A stretch of 64,000 nt of DNA from Microbacter sp. GSS18 (GCA_029319145.1 CP119753.1:2666001-2730000); one strand, 5' to 3'. Counted from the first letter of the stretch, positions 43,848 to 52,788 are shown. Notes: generated from the sequence alone by a model not told the origin. Numbers and translations: made by a program.

Positions 43848-44569
43848 GCTCTGACGGGCCCGGGCCGAACTCCACGGATGCGCGGGGCGGCCCGCCCGAT
43901 CCGGGTGAATCCGCCGCCGGCCGCGCCGGATCCGTGGAGTTCGGCGCGGACCGGTGGGCGGTCGTCGTGCCGGTGAAGTCGCCGGAGCGCGGCAAGTCGC
44001 GTCTGGACGCCTCCGGAGTGGACCGGCGCGAGCTCGCCCGCGCGATCGCGCTCGACACCATCGCGGCGACGGCCGCCTGCGACGCGGTCGCCCAGGTGTA
44101 CGTCGTCACCGATGACGCACAGCTGCCCCTGCACGCGCACGACATCCCCGGCCTGCGCTTCGTGCCCGAGTCCGACGGCGCGCGGGGTCTGAACGGCGCG
44201 ATCGCGACCGGCGCGGCCCGCGCGGGAGAGCGGATGCCGCGGGCCGCTCTTCTCGGCGACGTGCCGGCGCTGCGGCCGGCGGATCTCGCGGCGGCGCTGC
44301 ACGTGGCGGCATTCGTGGATCGGGGTGTCGTGGCGGATACCGAGGGCACCGGTTCGACCCTGGTGACGGCGCGCGCCGGCGTCGCGTGGGACACCGCCTT
44401 CGGCACCGACTCGTTCGAGCGGCACCGCGCGCTCGGGTGCGAGCCGCTGGACGTGGCGCCGGAGTCCACGCTGCGCCGCGACGTCGACACGGCCGATCAG
44501 CTCCGCGCCGCCGCGGCACAGGGTCTCGGCCCCCGCACCGCTGCTCTCGTGCGGGAGCTGGTGCGCTAG
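43844..44569 (+). CDS. cofC: CofC/FbiD guanylyltransferase
   Basis: This 241-residue protein has the CofC start WAVVVPVKSPERGKSRLD, then VYVVTDDAQLP, DGARGLNGAIATGAA, ALLGDVPALRPADL and FGTDSFERHRALGC. It makes the lactyl- or phosphoenolpyruvyl-diphospho-guanosine used by CofD. The GTG start overlaps the fgd stop (GTGA). The first ~33 residues come from an inverted-repeat element and are not part of the normal domain. A later in-frame GTG (Val in VVVPV) could be the start, but it would cut the first strand. Confidence 0.92.
   Translation: MSSDGPGPNSTDARGGPPDPGESAAGRAGSVEFGADRWAVVVPVKSPERGKSRLDASGVDRRELARAIALDTIAATAACDAVAQVYVVTDDAQLPLHAHDIPGLRFVPESDGARGLNGAIATGAARAGERMPRAALLGDVPALRPADLAAALHVAAFVDRGVVADTEGTGSTLVTARAGVAWDTAFGTDSFERHRALGCEPLDVAPESTLRRDVDTADQLRAAAAQGLGPRTAALVRELVR
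43864..43945. repeat. inverted-repeat element inside cofC (copy 2)
   Basis: The arms GCCGAACTCCACGGATGCG (43864-43882) and its complement (43927-43945) match at 18 of 19 positions around a 44-bp centre. The core AACTCCACGGAT is the same as in copy 1, and the left arm encodes NSTD in both. It makes up the N-terminal extension of CofC. Confidence 0.88.
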
Positions 44570-44784
44570 CGAGGCGTCCTGCGTCGATCCTCGGTCGCAG
44601 CCGGCAGTCGGCGCGCCGAGCACGTCCGCTCGGTTGGCGATGTATGCCGATTCCCGCCGTGCGCGCGACCGTCGCCGCCAACCGCGCCACCGGCGCGCCC
44701 ATTCACGTGGCGCTGATCGCCACCGGAAGCATGGCATCCGGCATCGAGCGACACCTGATCGCGCGTCGGGTCCCGGGGAGCGGC
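44570..44784. other. 215-bp gap with a possible gene remnant
   Basis: This gap separates cofC from the convergent TSUP gene. On the plus strand an open frame from 44647 reads ANRATGAPIHVALIATGSMA and continues for about 65 codons into the TSUP gene. The part VALIATGSMASG resembles the start of a Rossmann fold (GxGxxxxG-like). It may be a remnant of a deleted dehydrogenase. It has no SD and no clear end. Confidence 0.3.
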
Positions 44785-45525
44785 TCAGAACAGCAGGTAG
44801 ACCGCACCGACGAGCGTGAACACGATCACGAGACGCTCGAACAGCTTCTGGTCGATGCGGTCGGCGATCCAGCGCCCGAGGAGCGCGCCGCCCACGACGA
44901 GGGGAACGAGCACCAGGTCCAGCAGCACGCTCGGAACCGTGATGAGCCCGAGCCCGATCGAGAACGGCATCTTGCTGATGTTGACCAGCGCGAAGAACCA
45001 CGCAGCGGTGCCGAGGAACTCCTTCACCGAGAACCGGGCCGCGAGGAAGTACATGGACATCACCGGACCCGCGGCGTTGGCGACCATCGTCGTGAAGCCC
45101 CCGAGCGTGCCGTACGTCGCGGCTGCGACGCGGTGGGGCTCCGCATCGGCGACCGTGCGCGACATCCGCCGACGCAGCAGTGTCAGCGCGATGACGCCGA
45201 GCAGGATCACCCCGATCACGCGCTTGACCCATGCGTCGTTCGCGACGGCCAGGAAGACGACGCCCAGGCCGAGCCCCACGACCACGGCGGGAGCGAGCCG
45301 CAGCAGTGCCCGCCAGTTCGCGTGGCGACGGTAGGCGAGCACCGCGAACACGTCGGCGACGATCAGCAGCAGCAGGATCGTGCCGGTCGACTGGCGTGCG
45401 GGCAGCACCGCGGCGAAGATCGCCACGGCGACCGTCCCGCCCCCCGGCACGGCGGTCTTGGACAGGCCGATGACGACGGCGGCGACGGCGAGCAGAGCCC
45501 ACGCGAGGACGGTCAGGTCGGGCAC
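44785..45525 (-). CDS. TSUP-family (TauE/SafE) membrane transporter
   Basis: This 246-residue membrane protein has about eight hydrophobic segments and two repeats typical of TSUP: GLSKTAVPGGGTVAVAIFA near the start and YGTLGGFTTMVANAAGPVMSMYFLA in the middle. TSUP proteins export sulfite, sulfoacetate or other organic acids. The GTG start is 1 bp after the cofD stop, so it belongs to the hemD-cofD operon. Its link to F420 is unclear. Confidence 0.88.
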   Translation of the reverse strand: MPDLTVLAWALLAVAAVVIGLSKTAVPGGGTVAVAIFAAVLPARQSTGTILLLLIVADVFAVLAYRRHANWRALLRLAPAVVVGLGLGVVFLAVANDAWVKRVIGVILLGVIALTLLRRRMSRTVADAEPHRVAAATYGTLGGFTTMVANAAGPVMSMYFLAARFSVKEFLGTAAWFFALVNISKMPFSIGLGLITVPSVLLDLVLVPLVVGGALLGRWIADRIDQKLFERLVIVFTLVGAVYLLF

Positions 45526-45526
45526 G

Positions 45527-46528
45527 TCACGCGTCCGCGGCCTTGAGGGCCCGCTCGGCGAGCGCGGCCGAGGCCTCGGCGTCGGTCATCCACAGCGGCG
45601 CAACGACCGGGCGGATGCCGAGCGCGGCCACGTCACCTGCCGACGCGGCGTCCTCCTCGGCGAGAAGCCACGCGTCGAGAAGGCCGCCCTGTGAGCGTGC
45701 GCCGTAGTGGGCGGCGACGGCGCCGGCCGAGGTCTCCACGCCGATCGCGGTGAGGCACACGTCGGCCATCCCGCGCACGACACGGCCGCCGATGATGGGC
45801 GACACGCCCACGACGGGCGCCGCGGCCTCGCGCAGCGCCTCACGGATTCCGGGGACGGCGAGGATCGGGCCGATCGAGACGACCGGGTTCGACGGGGCGA
45901 TCAGGACGACGTCCGCCGCGGCGATCGCCTCGGCGACGCCGGGCGCGGGCCGGGCCTGCTCGATCCCGGGGTTCTCGAAGCGAACCGGAGCGAGAGCGGC
46001 GCGGTGCCGTGTCCACCATTCCTGGAAGTGCAGGTCGCGCGTGTCATCGCCGTCGCGCACGATGACGTGCGTGTCGACCTCGGCGTCGGTCATCGGCAGC
46101 ATCCTGAGGCCGAGCGGCCAGCGACCGCCGAGGCGGGCGACCACCTCGGTGACCGACAGGCCGTCGCGCAGCCACCCCGTGCGGGCGAGGTGCGTGCCGA
46201 GGTCGAGGTCGCCGAGAGTGAACCACGGCCATCCGGCGCCCCACGCCTGAAGCTCGCCGCTCACCCGCTCGGTGTCGCCGTCACGGCCCCACCCGCGCCG
46301 CGTGTCGTTGACGCCCGCGAGCGCGTACAGGATCGAGTCGACGTCCGGCTGCAGCCGCACCCCCGACAGCCACAGGTCATCGCCGGTGTTGACGACGACG
46401 GTGAGGGCCCGCGCGGTGTCGTCGAGGCCGCGCGCCCGGAGCGCGCCGCGGACCCCCGCGACGAAGCGTGAGCCGCCGACGCCCCCGGCGAGCACGACGA
46501 CGCGGGGCGAGAGATCGGATGCCGTCAC
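45527..46528 (-). CDS. cofD: CofD/FbiA 2-phospho-L-lactate (PEP-type) transferase
   Basis: This 333-residue enzyme joins FO to the phospholactyl or phosphoenolpyruvyl group made by CofC. It has VVVLAGGVGGSRFVAG, VVNTGDDLWLSGVRLQPDVDSILYALAG, LGDLDLGTHLART, VLIAPSNPVVSIGPILAV and VGVSPIIGGRVVRGMAD. The GTG start overlaps the hemD stop (GTGA). The usual partner fbiB (CofE) is not in this window. Confidence 0.95.
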   Translation of the reverse strand: MTASDLSPRVVVLAGGVGGSRFVAGVRGALRARGLDDTARALTVVVNTGDDLWLSGVRLQPDVDSILYALAGVNDTRRGWGRDGDTERVSGELQAWGAGWPWFTLGDLDLGTHLARTGWLRDGLSVTEVVARLGGRWPLGLRMLPMTDAEVDTHVIVRDGDDTRDLHFQEWWTRHRAALAPVRFENPGIEQARPAPGVAEAIAAADVVLIAPSNPVVSIGPILAVPGIREALREAAAPVVGVSPIIGGRVVRGMADVCLTAIGVETSAGAVAAHYGARSQGGLLDAWLLAEEDAASAGDVAALGIRPVVAPLWMTDAEASAALAERALKAADA

Positions 46529-47325
46529 TGGACGTATTCGTCCGCGTCCTGCGGCACGGCGTATCGGGCGACGGCGTCGATCAGCGCGTCGACGCTCTGC
46601 TGGTCGGCGACGACGTCGATGGACAGTCCGGTGGCCCCGGCATCCTGGGCCGTGCGCGGGCCGATCGCCGCGATGAGGGTCGTGGGCGGGATGTCGGGGA
46701 ACTGCGAACGCACCTGCTCGGCCACCGAGCCGCTGGTGACCAGGATCGCGGTGATCCGGCCGGAACGGACGTCCTCGGCGACGCGATCGGAGACGGGGAC
46801 GCCCACCGTGCGGTACGCGACGACGCTGCGCACCTTGTGGCCGGCGCCGGTCAGACGGGTGCTGAGGATGGGCTTGGCGATCTCGCTGCGCAGACTCAGG
46901 ATCCGTCGCGAGCGGGGCTCGAGCGCGATGAGGTCCTCGGCGAGGCCCGCTGCGGAGTTGTCCCTCTGGGGAACGAGGTCGACCGTGTACCCGACGGCCT
47001 CGAGCGCCGCCGCGGTCGTCTCGCCGACAGCCGCGATGCGCGTCTTCGCCGGGATCGTCGCACGGTACGCGTGCAGGACGTCGACCGTCGTGGCGCTGGT
47101 CACGGTCAGCCAGTCGAAGGCGCCTCTGGACAGATCGTCGAGCGCGGTCAGGAGCGTCTCCTGATCGGTGCACGGCGCGAAGTTGATCAGCGGTGCGATG
47201 ACCGGGGTCGCGCCCTGACGGCGAAGCGACGCGGCGACCGAATCACCCCACGGTCCTCCACGCGGCACGAGCACGCGCCACCCGGTCAGGGGCTTGTCGG
47301 TGCTCAGGCGGGTCTGAGTGTTCAT
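46525..47325 (-). CDS. hemD: uroporphyrinogen-III synthase-like protein
   Basis: This 266-residue protein has the HemD pattern: a two-domain fold with RVLVPRGGPWGDSVAASLRRQGATPVIAPLI, DWLTVTSATTVD, IAAVGETTAAALE, SRRILSLRSEIAKPIL and ILVTSGSVAEQV...IAAIGPRTAQDA. It closes the tetrapyrrole ring in haem synthesis. It is followed by cofD. Other hem genes are not adjacent, except hemY about 1.4 kb away on the same strand. Confidence 0.88.
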   Translation of the reverse strand: MNTQTRLSTDKPLTGWRVLVPRGGPWGDSVAASLRRQGATPVIAPLINFAPCTDQETLLTALDDLSRGAFDWLTVTSATTVDVLHAYRATIPAKTRIAAVGETTAAALEAVGYTVDLVPQRDNSAAGLAEDLIALEPRSRRILSLRSEIAKPILSTRLTGAGHKVRSVVAYRTVGVPVSDRVAEDVRSGRITAILVTSGSVAEQVRSQFPDIPPTTLIAAIGPRTAQDAGATGLSIDVVADQQSVDALIDAVARYAVPQDADEYVQ

Positions 47326-47522
47326 GGGGGTTGCTGCTCTCACGGCGCGGTTCTCGGCCGCCCCACGTTCGAGCCAGCCGACGCGTCTCGGGTGTGACAC
47401 GGCGGCAGCATCCGCACCATCGCACTGCCTGCGAGTCCGAGCATACCCCCGCCTCAGCGCCGGCGCGCCAGGGCCATCGGTCCCGTGGCCGGAGCTGCGG
47501 CGGTTGGGAGCGCTCCTGCGAC

Positions 47523-47801
47523 TCAGCGCGTGTACAGGCGCACGATGCCCCACACAGCCGCACCCGCCGCCGCGGCGGCGGTGATCACGGCGACGGCGGC
47601 GAGCGCCGGACTGCTGCGCGCGAACGCGCGCGACGCGTCGATGCCCTTGTCGATCGCGATGCCGGCCCGGCGGGGCAGGTTCGCCTTCTCGTCGATGGCC
47701 GCGAGCGCCGCCTTGAGCTCGGCGCGAGCCCGCTCGACGGGGTCATCGATGTCCAGCGGCACGGCGGTGCGGGGCAGGGGGACGGGAGCCTCAGAGCTCA
47801 T
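47523..47801 (-). CDS. DUF3618-like small membrane protein
   Basis: This 92-residue protein has the DUF3618 pattern RAELKAALAAIDEKANLP, followed by a C-terminal membrane helix (about 66-88). It overlaps the stop region of the holin-like gene by 11 bp. The three small genes here are commonly found together in actinobacteria and may shape the cell envelope, but function is unknown. Confidence 0.8.
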   Translation of the reverse strand: MSSEAPVPLPRTAVPLDIDDPVERARAELKAALAAIDEKANLPRRAGIAIDKGIDASRAFARSSPALAAVAVITAAAAAGAAVWGIVRLYTR

Positions 47802-48192
47802 CGCGGACCTCCTTGACGTCCTGGGTGATGGACTGAACGGGGTTGGTGCGCTTGACGAGGCGGCGGAATCGCATCATGCCCAGCAGGGCCAGCACGATGA
47901 CGACGAGCAGCATCGCGAAGAACACCACGAGCGCCGACAGCCACACCGGCCACCACGACGAGAGGCCGGCGATGGCCCACGTGCCCAGCGCCGGCACGGA
48001 CCAGAACAGCACGAAGAGGGCTGCGAACACCCACAGCGCGCCCCACCCGCCGTCCTTCGCGCTTCGGGCCAGCCACGCCTTGGCCGCGTCGACCTCGGCG
48101 ATGACGAGGTTGCGGACCAGTTCGGGGATGTCGCCGATGACGGTGAGCAGACTGTCATCGGCGCGGTCGCGGAATCCGCGGATCGGAGGCAT
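47791..48192 (-). CDS. Phage_holin_3_6-like (actinobacterial holin superfamily) membrane protein
   Basis: This 133-residue protein has an N-terminal helix IPELVRNLVIAEVDAAKAWL and two long membrane segments (about 50-72 and 80-105). This matches the Phage_holin_3_6 family, which is chromosomal in actinobacteria and rarely a phage gene. It overlaps the DUF3618-like gene and lies 1 bp from the YtxH-like gene. Confidence 0.82.
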   Translation of the reverse strand: MPPIRGFRDRADDSLLTVIGDIPELVRNLVIAEVDAAKAWLARSAKDGGWGALWVFAALFVLFWSVPALGTWAIAGLSSWWPVWLSALVVFFAMLLVVIVLALLGMMRFRRLVKRTNPVQSITQDVKEVRDEL

Positions 48193-48193
48193 A

Positions 48194-48565
48194 TCAGGCC
48201 CCGCTGTCCTCGACGGCTTCCTCGGCCCCGTCCTTGACGGCCTTCGCCGAGGTCTCTGCCGCCTTCTCGACGTCGTCGGCCGAGTCCTTGGCGGTCTTGA
48301 TGGCCGCGTCGAGCCGCTGGCCCGGGGTTCCCTTCGACGCAGCGGCCTTGCTCACCTTGACCGCCGAGTCCCACAGCGTGCTCGGGAGCGCCATCGCGCT
48401 GGTCTTGGCGAAGTCCTTCGCCTTGCCGACCTGGGTCTGAACCGGTTCGAGCTCCCAGACCTTCAGCCACAGGCCTTTGATCTGCTCGTACCTCTCACGT
48501 CCGGCGCGCGCGCCGAGGACGTAGCCTACGGCGAGTCCGACGACGAGTCCTGCCTTGCCCCTCAT
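48194..48565 (-). CDS. YtxH-like protein
   Basis: This 123-residue protein starts with a short membrane helix GLVVGLAVGYVLGARAGRER, the glycine-zipper pattern of YtxH-type proteins. A Lys/Ala/Glu-rich helical tail follows (about 40-120), with repeats of (S/A)AKxxKD(A/S). It may be a stress or envelope protein. It is the first gene of the three-gene set. Confidence 0.8.
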   Translation of the reverse strand: MRGKAGLVVGLAVGYVLGARAGRERYEQIKGLWLKVWELEPVQTQVGKAKDFAKTSAMALPSTLWDSAVKVSKAAASKGTPGQRLDAAIKTAKDSADDVEKAAETSAKAVKDGAEEAVEDSGA

Positions 48566-48667
48566 GGGGTCTCCTCCCGCTCGGGTGGTGCTCCTGCTGG
48601 CTCTCCCAGGTTAGCCATACATGCCGCGCGCGGCATCCGGCGCGACGAATCAGGCCGGTCAGAAGCG

Positions 48668-50179
48668 TCACTCGGGCGTGTCGGACTCCCACAGCACCCC
48701 GCGGCGGACGCCGTCGGCCTCGGTCACGGTGTCGGCCACGGTGTGAGCGAGACCGCTGCCGGCGACCCACGCCCCGACGGCGGACAGGCCGGAGACGTCG
48801 CCGATCGCCGCGCGGACCGCCGCGGCGTCGTCGGCGTGCCCGAGGACGGAGGCCGGGCGCGCGAGGATGTGCCGCTCGCGCACGCCGTCGCGCACCGTGA
48901 GCTCGGCGCGCGCGATGCCGAGCAGCTCGGCCGCCGCATCCGCCGCCGCCTCGATGGCCTCGGCGTCGTCCAGCCCGGCGGTAGCCGGCGGCTCGTCGGC
49001 GGTGCCGAACGACAGGCGCAGCACATGGCGCCCGGCGCCCGCCGCCTCGGCGAGCCAGCCCCATCGCGCGGTCTCGTCCAGCATCGACGCGGCCGCGGCG
49101 GTTCCGGGGATCGGGTAGCACGCCGTCCCGCGGGGATGGGCGTCCAGCGCCGCCGACTCCACGATCAGCGTCACGGTCTCGAGATCGACCGGTCCACGCG
49201 TGGCGACCGCGGCGAGATCCGGGACGACCGGCTCCAGCAGCATCCGCGCCGCCTGCTCGTCGGTCGCGACGATGACGGCGTCCGCCGGCGCGATCGGCTC
49301 GGCGTGGCCCGTCGGGGCGTCGTCGTCCGTCGGGGCGTCGTCGTCCGCCTCGGCGACGTGCAGGATCCAGTGCCCGTCGTCATCGCGCTCCAGGCGCAGA
49401 GCCTCGGTGCCGGGCCGGACGTCGACCGACAGCTCCCCGAGACGCCCGACGAGCGCCGACACGAGCCTCGGCATGCCGCCCGCGAGGCTGCGGATGCCGC
49501 CCCCGCCGCGGCCCACGAGCGCCTCGGCCACCGCGCCGCCGAGCGATCCGGTGCGCGTCAAGGCGCCGTTGAGCCCGGGCGCGGCGACATCGATGTCGAT
49601 CTCCTCGGGACGGATGCCGTAGACGCCGACGGTCAGCGGCGCGACCATGCGCTCGAGCACCGTGCCCCCCATGCGCGAGCCGACCAGCCGCGCCAGGCTG
49701 CGCTCGACGCCGATGGTCATCGGCGGACGGAGGCGGTCCAGGTACGCGCGCCACGCGCCGCCCCAGCCGATGATGGCCCGCACGTCGTCGGCCCACGGGT
49801 TGGCCGGGATGCCGCGCACGGTCTCGCGCGGCATCGGCGCGGCGCCCGACGACAGGCCCGAGATCCACACCGACGAGGCCGAGGGTTCGACGACGGCATC
49901 GGCGATGCCCAGTTCGTCGACGAGCCGGTCGACCGCGCCCCCGGCCGTCGCCCAGCACGTGACGCCCGTGCCCACCGGCATCCCGTCCAGCTCGGCGTCG
50001 CCGATCGTGCCGCCCGGGCGCGCATCCGCCTCGACGAGGGTGACCGTGAGCCCGACTTTGGCGCACTCGTAGGCGGCGACGAGGCCGGCGATGCCGCCGC
50101 CGACCACGACGACGTGCCGCTCGTGCGCGTGCGCGACCAGATCGGGGATGGCTCCGGGTGCGTCTTCCACGGCATCCAT
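48668..50179 (-). CDS. hemY: protoporphyrinogen/coproporphyrinogen oxidase (HemY/HemG type)
   Basis: This 503-residue FAD enzyme has GGGIAGLVAAYECA (about 26-39), LVEADARPGGTIG, GGMPRLVSAL and a late GLAHTVADTVTEADG. It oxidises a porphyrinogen in haem synthesis. In actinobacteria the coproporphyrin route is known, so CgoX is the more exact role (family knowledge). A tandem 18-bp duplication near 49313-49348 gives DDDAPTDDDAPT in a loop. Location near hemD supports the role. Confidence 0.86.
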   Translation of the reverse strand: MDAVEDAPGAIPDLVAHAHERHVVVVGGGIAGLVAAYECAKVGLTVTLVEADARPGGTIGDAELDGMPVGTGVTCWATAGGAVDRLVDELGIADAVVEPSASSVWISGLSSGAAPMPRETVRGIPANPWADDVRAIIGWGGAWRAYLDRLRPPMTIGVERSLARLVGSRMGGTVLERMVAPLTVGVYGIRPEEIDIDVAAPGLNGALTRTGSLGGAVAEALVGRGGGGIRSLAGGMPRLVSALVGRLGELSVDVRPGTEALRLERDDDGHWILHVAEADDDAPTDDDAPTGHAEPIAPADAVIVATDEQAARMLLEPVVPDLAAVATRGPVDLETVTLIVESAALDAHPRGTACYPIPGTAAAASMLDETARWGWLAEAAGAGRHVLRLSFGTADEPPATAGLDDAEAIEAAADAAAELLGIARAELTVRDGVRERHILARPASVLGHADDAAAVRAAIGDVSGLSAVGAWVAGSGLAHTVADTVTEADGVRRGVLWESDTPE

Positions 50180-50232
50180 CCTCGCATCGGCCGCGCATCG
50201 CGCGGCGCGGCGGCGGGTGCGAGACTGGCGTC

Positions 50233-50805
50233 ATGACGCTCCACATCACCGGCGACGCCGACGCCGACCAGCTCCTCACCGACGACCCGCTCGCGCTGCT
50301 GATCGGGATGCTGCTGGATCAGCAGGTCGCCATGGAGACGGCCTTCGCGGGCCCGCTGAAGATCCGGGAGCGCGTCGGGTCGATGGACGCGGCGACGCTG
50401 GCGGGCTTCGACCCCGACGCGTTCACCGAGGCGTTCAAGCAGACGCCCGCCGTCCACCGGTTCCCGGGGTCGATGGCCGGGCGCGTGCAGTCGCTGTGCG
50501 AGGCGATCGCGCGGGACTGGGACGGCGATGCGGCCGCGATCTGGACGCGGGACGCCCCCGACGGCGCCACGGTCCTGAAGCGCCTGAAGGCGCTCCCCGG
50601 CTTCGGCGAGCAGAAGGCCAGGATCTTCCTCGCGCTGCTGGGCAAGCAGTACGGCTACACCGGCGACGGCTGGCGGCAGGCGGCGGGTTCGTACGGCGAC
50701 GAGGGCTCGTTCCGCTCGGTCGCCGACATCACCTCGCCGGAGTCGCTGACCAAGGTGCGCGAGTACAAGCGCGAGATGAAGGCCGCGGCGAAGGCGAAGG
50801 GCTGA
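50233..50805 (+). CDS. HhH-GPD-type base-excision DNA repair protein
   Basis: This 190-residue protein has the HhH-GPD layout: LLIGMLLDQQVAMETAF, then the helix-hairpin-helix LKALPGFGEQKARIFLALLGK. A catalytic Asp downstream of the hairpin is found in EEGSF-like positions but is not certain (YGDEGSF). The start is ATG 50233. The following gene begins 1 bp later. No iron-sulfur cysteines are present. Confidence 0.85.
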   Translation: MTLHITGDADADQLLTDDPLALLIGMLLDQQVAMETAFAGPLKIRERVGSMDAATLAGFDPDAFTEAFKQTPAVHRFPGSMAGRVQSLCEAIARDWDGDAAAIWTRDAPDGATVLKRLKALPGFGEQKARIFLALLGKQYGYTGDGWRQAAGSYGDEGSFRSVADITSPESLTKVREYKREMKAAAKAKG

Positions 50806-50806
50806 C

Positions 50807-51229
50807 ATGGAGCGGACGGGCGGCAGCGTGGCCGGCTTCGTCGCCGGCGTCGCACCGGCGAAGCGGCAGCGGGACGCCGAGACGCTGATCGCGATGATGC
50901 GCGACATCAGCGGCCGCGAGCCGGAGCTGTGGGGCACGATCATCGGCTTCGGCGCCTGCCACTATCGCTACCGCACCGGGCACGAGGGCGACATGCCGCT
51001 GATCGCTTTCGCTCCGCGGAAGACCGCCTCGACGATCTACCTCGACTCGATCGCTGCGCACGAGGAGGAGCTCGCCCGCCTCGGCCCGCACTCGTCGGGC
51101 GTCGGCTGCCTGTACATCAAGGATCTCGAGAAGGTGGACGAAGCCGTGCTTCGCGACATCGTCGAGGGCGCGTACGCCTATGCCGCGGGCGGCGGCGGCG
51201 AGTACGCCACGATCACGGTCCTCGACTGA
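50807..51229 (+). CDS. DUF1801-domain protein
   Basis: This 140-residue protein has the DUF1801 pattern: AKRQRDAETLIAMMRDISGREPELWG, GFGACHYRYRTGHEGDMPLIAFAPRK and VGCLYIKDLEKVDEAVL. Function is unknown; members are soluble and often lie beside DNA-repair or stress genes. It starts 1 bp after the HhH-GPD gene, so the two are co-translated. Confidence 0.9.
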   Translation: MERTGGSVAGFVAGVAPAKRQRDAETLIAMMRDISGREPELWGTIIGFGACHYRYRTGHEGDMPLIAFAPRKTASTIYLDSIAAHEEELARLGPHSSGVGCLYIKDLEKVDEAVLRDIVEGAYAYAAGGGGEYATITVLD

Positions 51230-51275
51230 CGCGCGCTCCGGATTCCGGCGCGAACGGGGCGCGCGAGACTCGGCG

Positions 51276-52661
51276 TCAGGCGCCCTTGAGGCGCTCCGAC
51301 AGGTACGCGGTGAGGGCCTCGAGCGGCACGCGCTCCTGGCCCATGGTGTCGCGGTCGCGCACGGTGACGGCGCGGTCGTCGAGGGAGTCGAAGTCGATCG
51401 TGACGCAGAAGGGCGTCCCGATCTCGTCCTGGCGACGGTAGCGGCGGCCGATGGCGCCGGCGTCGTCGAAGTCGATGTTCCACTCGCCGCGCAGCGAGTC
51501 GGCGACCTCGCGCGCCAGGGGCGACAGCTTCTCGTTGCGCGACAGCGGCAGGATCGCGACCTTGACCGGCGCGAGGCGCGGGTCGAGCTTGAGCACCGTG
51601 CGGGTGTCGGTGCCGCCCTTCGCGTTCGGCGCCTCCTCCTCGTGGTAGGCGTCGATGAGGAACGCCATCATCGCGCGCGTCAGGCCGAACGAGGGCTCGA
51701 TGACGTACGGGATGTACTTCTCGCCCGAGGCCTGGTCGAAGTAGGTCAGCGACTGGCCGGACGCCTCGGTGTGGCTGCCGAGGTCGTAGTCGGTGCGGTT
51801 GGCGACGCCCATGAGCTCGCCCCACTCCTTGCCCGGGAACCCGAAGCGGTACTCGACGTCGATGGTGCCGTCGGAGTAGTGCGCGCGCTCGTCCTCGGGG
51901 ACGTCGAAGCGGCGCATGTTGTCGGCCTCGATGCCGAGGTCGATGAACCAGTCCCAGCACGCCTCGACCCAGTGGTCGAACCACTCCTGGGCGTCGGCCG
52001 GCGGCACGAAGAACTCGATCTCCATCTGCTCGAACTCGCGCGTGCGGAAGATGAAGTTGCCCGGCGTGATCTCGTTGCGGAAGGCCTTGCCGACCTGGCC
52101 GATGCCGAACGGCGGCTTCTTGCGGCTCGCGGTGAGGACGTTGGTGAAGTTCACGAAGATGCCCTGCGCGGTCTCGGGGCGCAGGAAGTGCAGACCGGTC
52201 TCGTCGTCGACGACGCCGAGGAACGACTTCACCAGGCCCGAGAACGCGCGCGGCTCGGTGTACTGGCCCTTCGTGCCGCAGTTGGGGCACGGGATGTCGG
52301 CGAGGCCGTTCTCGGCCTTGCGGCCCTTGCGCGCCTCGAAGTCCTCGACGAGGTTGTCGGCGCGGAAGCGCTTGTGGCACTGCAGGCACTCGACGAGCGG
52401 GTCGGTGAAGGTCGCGACGTGGCCCGAGGCCTCCCACACGCGCTTGGGGAGGATGACCGAGGAGTCAAGCCCCACCATGTCGCCGCGGCCGCGCACGAAC
52501 GTCTTCCACCACTGCCGGCGGATGTTCTCCTTCAGTTCCGTGCCGAGGGGGCCGTAGTCCCAGGCAGAGCGCGAACCGCCGTAGATCTCACCGGCCTGGA
52601 AGACGAACCCGCGGTGGCGGGCGAGGCTGATGACTTTGTCGAGGCGGGACTGCTCGGCCAC
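51276..52661 (-). CDS. glyS: glycyl-tRNA synthetase (class II, archaeal/eukaryal type)
   Basis: This 461-residue enzyme charges tRNA-Gly. It has motif 1 in [17 protein letters not shown], a zinc site (CLQCHKRF and CPNCGTKG), motif 2 in [19 protein letters not shown] and motif 3 in GLTRAMM. The GTG start has GGAG at good spacing; the frame upstream is Arg-rich. It is a single-chain alpha2 GlyRS, not the bacterial alpha2beta2 type. Essential housekeeping gene. Confidence 0.96.
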   Translation of the reverse strand: MAEQSRLDKVISLARHRGFVFQAGEIYGGSRSAWDYGPLGTELKENIRRQWWKTFVRGRGDMVGLDSSVILPKRVWEASGHVATFTDPLVECLQCHKRFRADNLVEDFEARKGRKAENGLADIPCPNCGTKGQYTEPRAFSGLVKSFLGVVDDETGLHFLRPETAQGIFVNFTNVLTASRKKPPFGIGQVGKAFRNEITPGNFIFRTREFEQMEIEFFVPPADAQEWFDHWVEACWDWFIDLGIEADNMRRFDVPEDERAHYSDGTIDVEYRFGFPGKEWGELMGVANRTDYDLGSHTEASGQSLTYFDQASGEKYIPYVIEPSFGLTRAMMAFLIDAYHEEEAPNAKGGTDTRTVLKLDPRLAPVKVAILPLSRNEKLSPLAREVADSLRGEWNIDFDDAGAIGRRYRRQDEIGTPFCVTIDFDSLDDRAVTVRDRDTMGQERVPLEALTAYLSERLKGA

Positions 52662-52788
52662 GGTGGCTCCAATGGTCGGGAGGGGGGTGTGGATCGCGCG
52701 GATACGCGCAGGATGCCGCGAGCGGCGGCATCCGACGATTCTAGTCGTCCGGACGCCGTCACTCCGCTCCGGGCCCGCCAGGCCGCCG

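Noticed and set aside
47791..48192. Holin-like gene as a sign of a prophage
   Set aside because: No phage structural, integrase or lysin gene lies nearby. The family is chromosomal in actinobacteria and sits here with DUF3618-like and YtxH-like genes.
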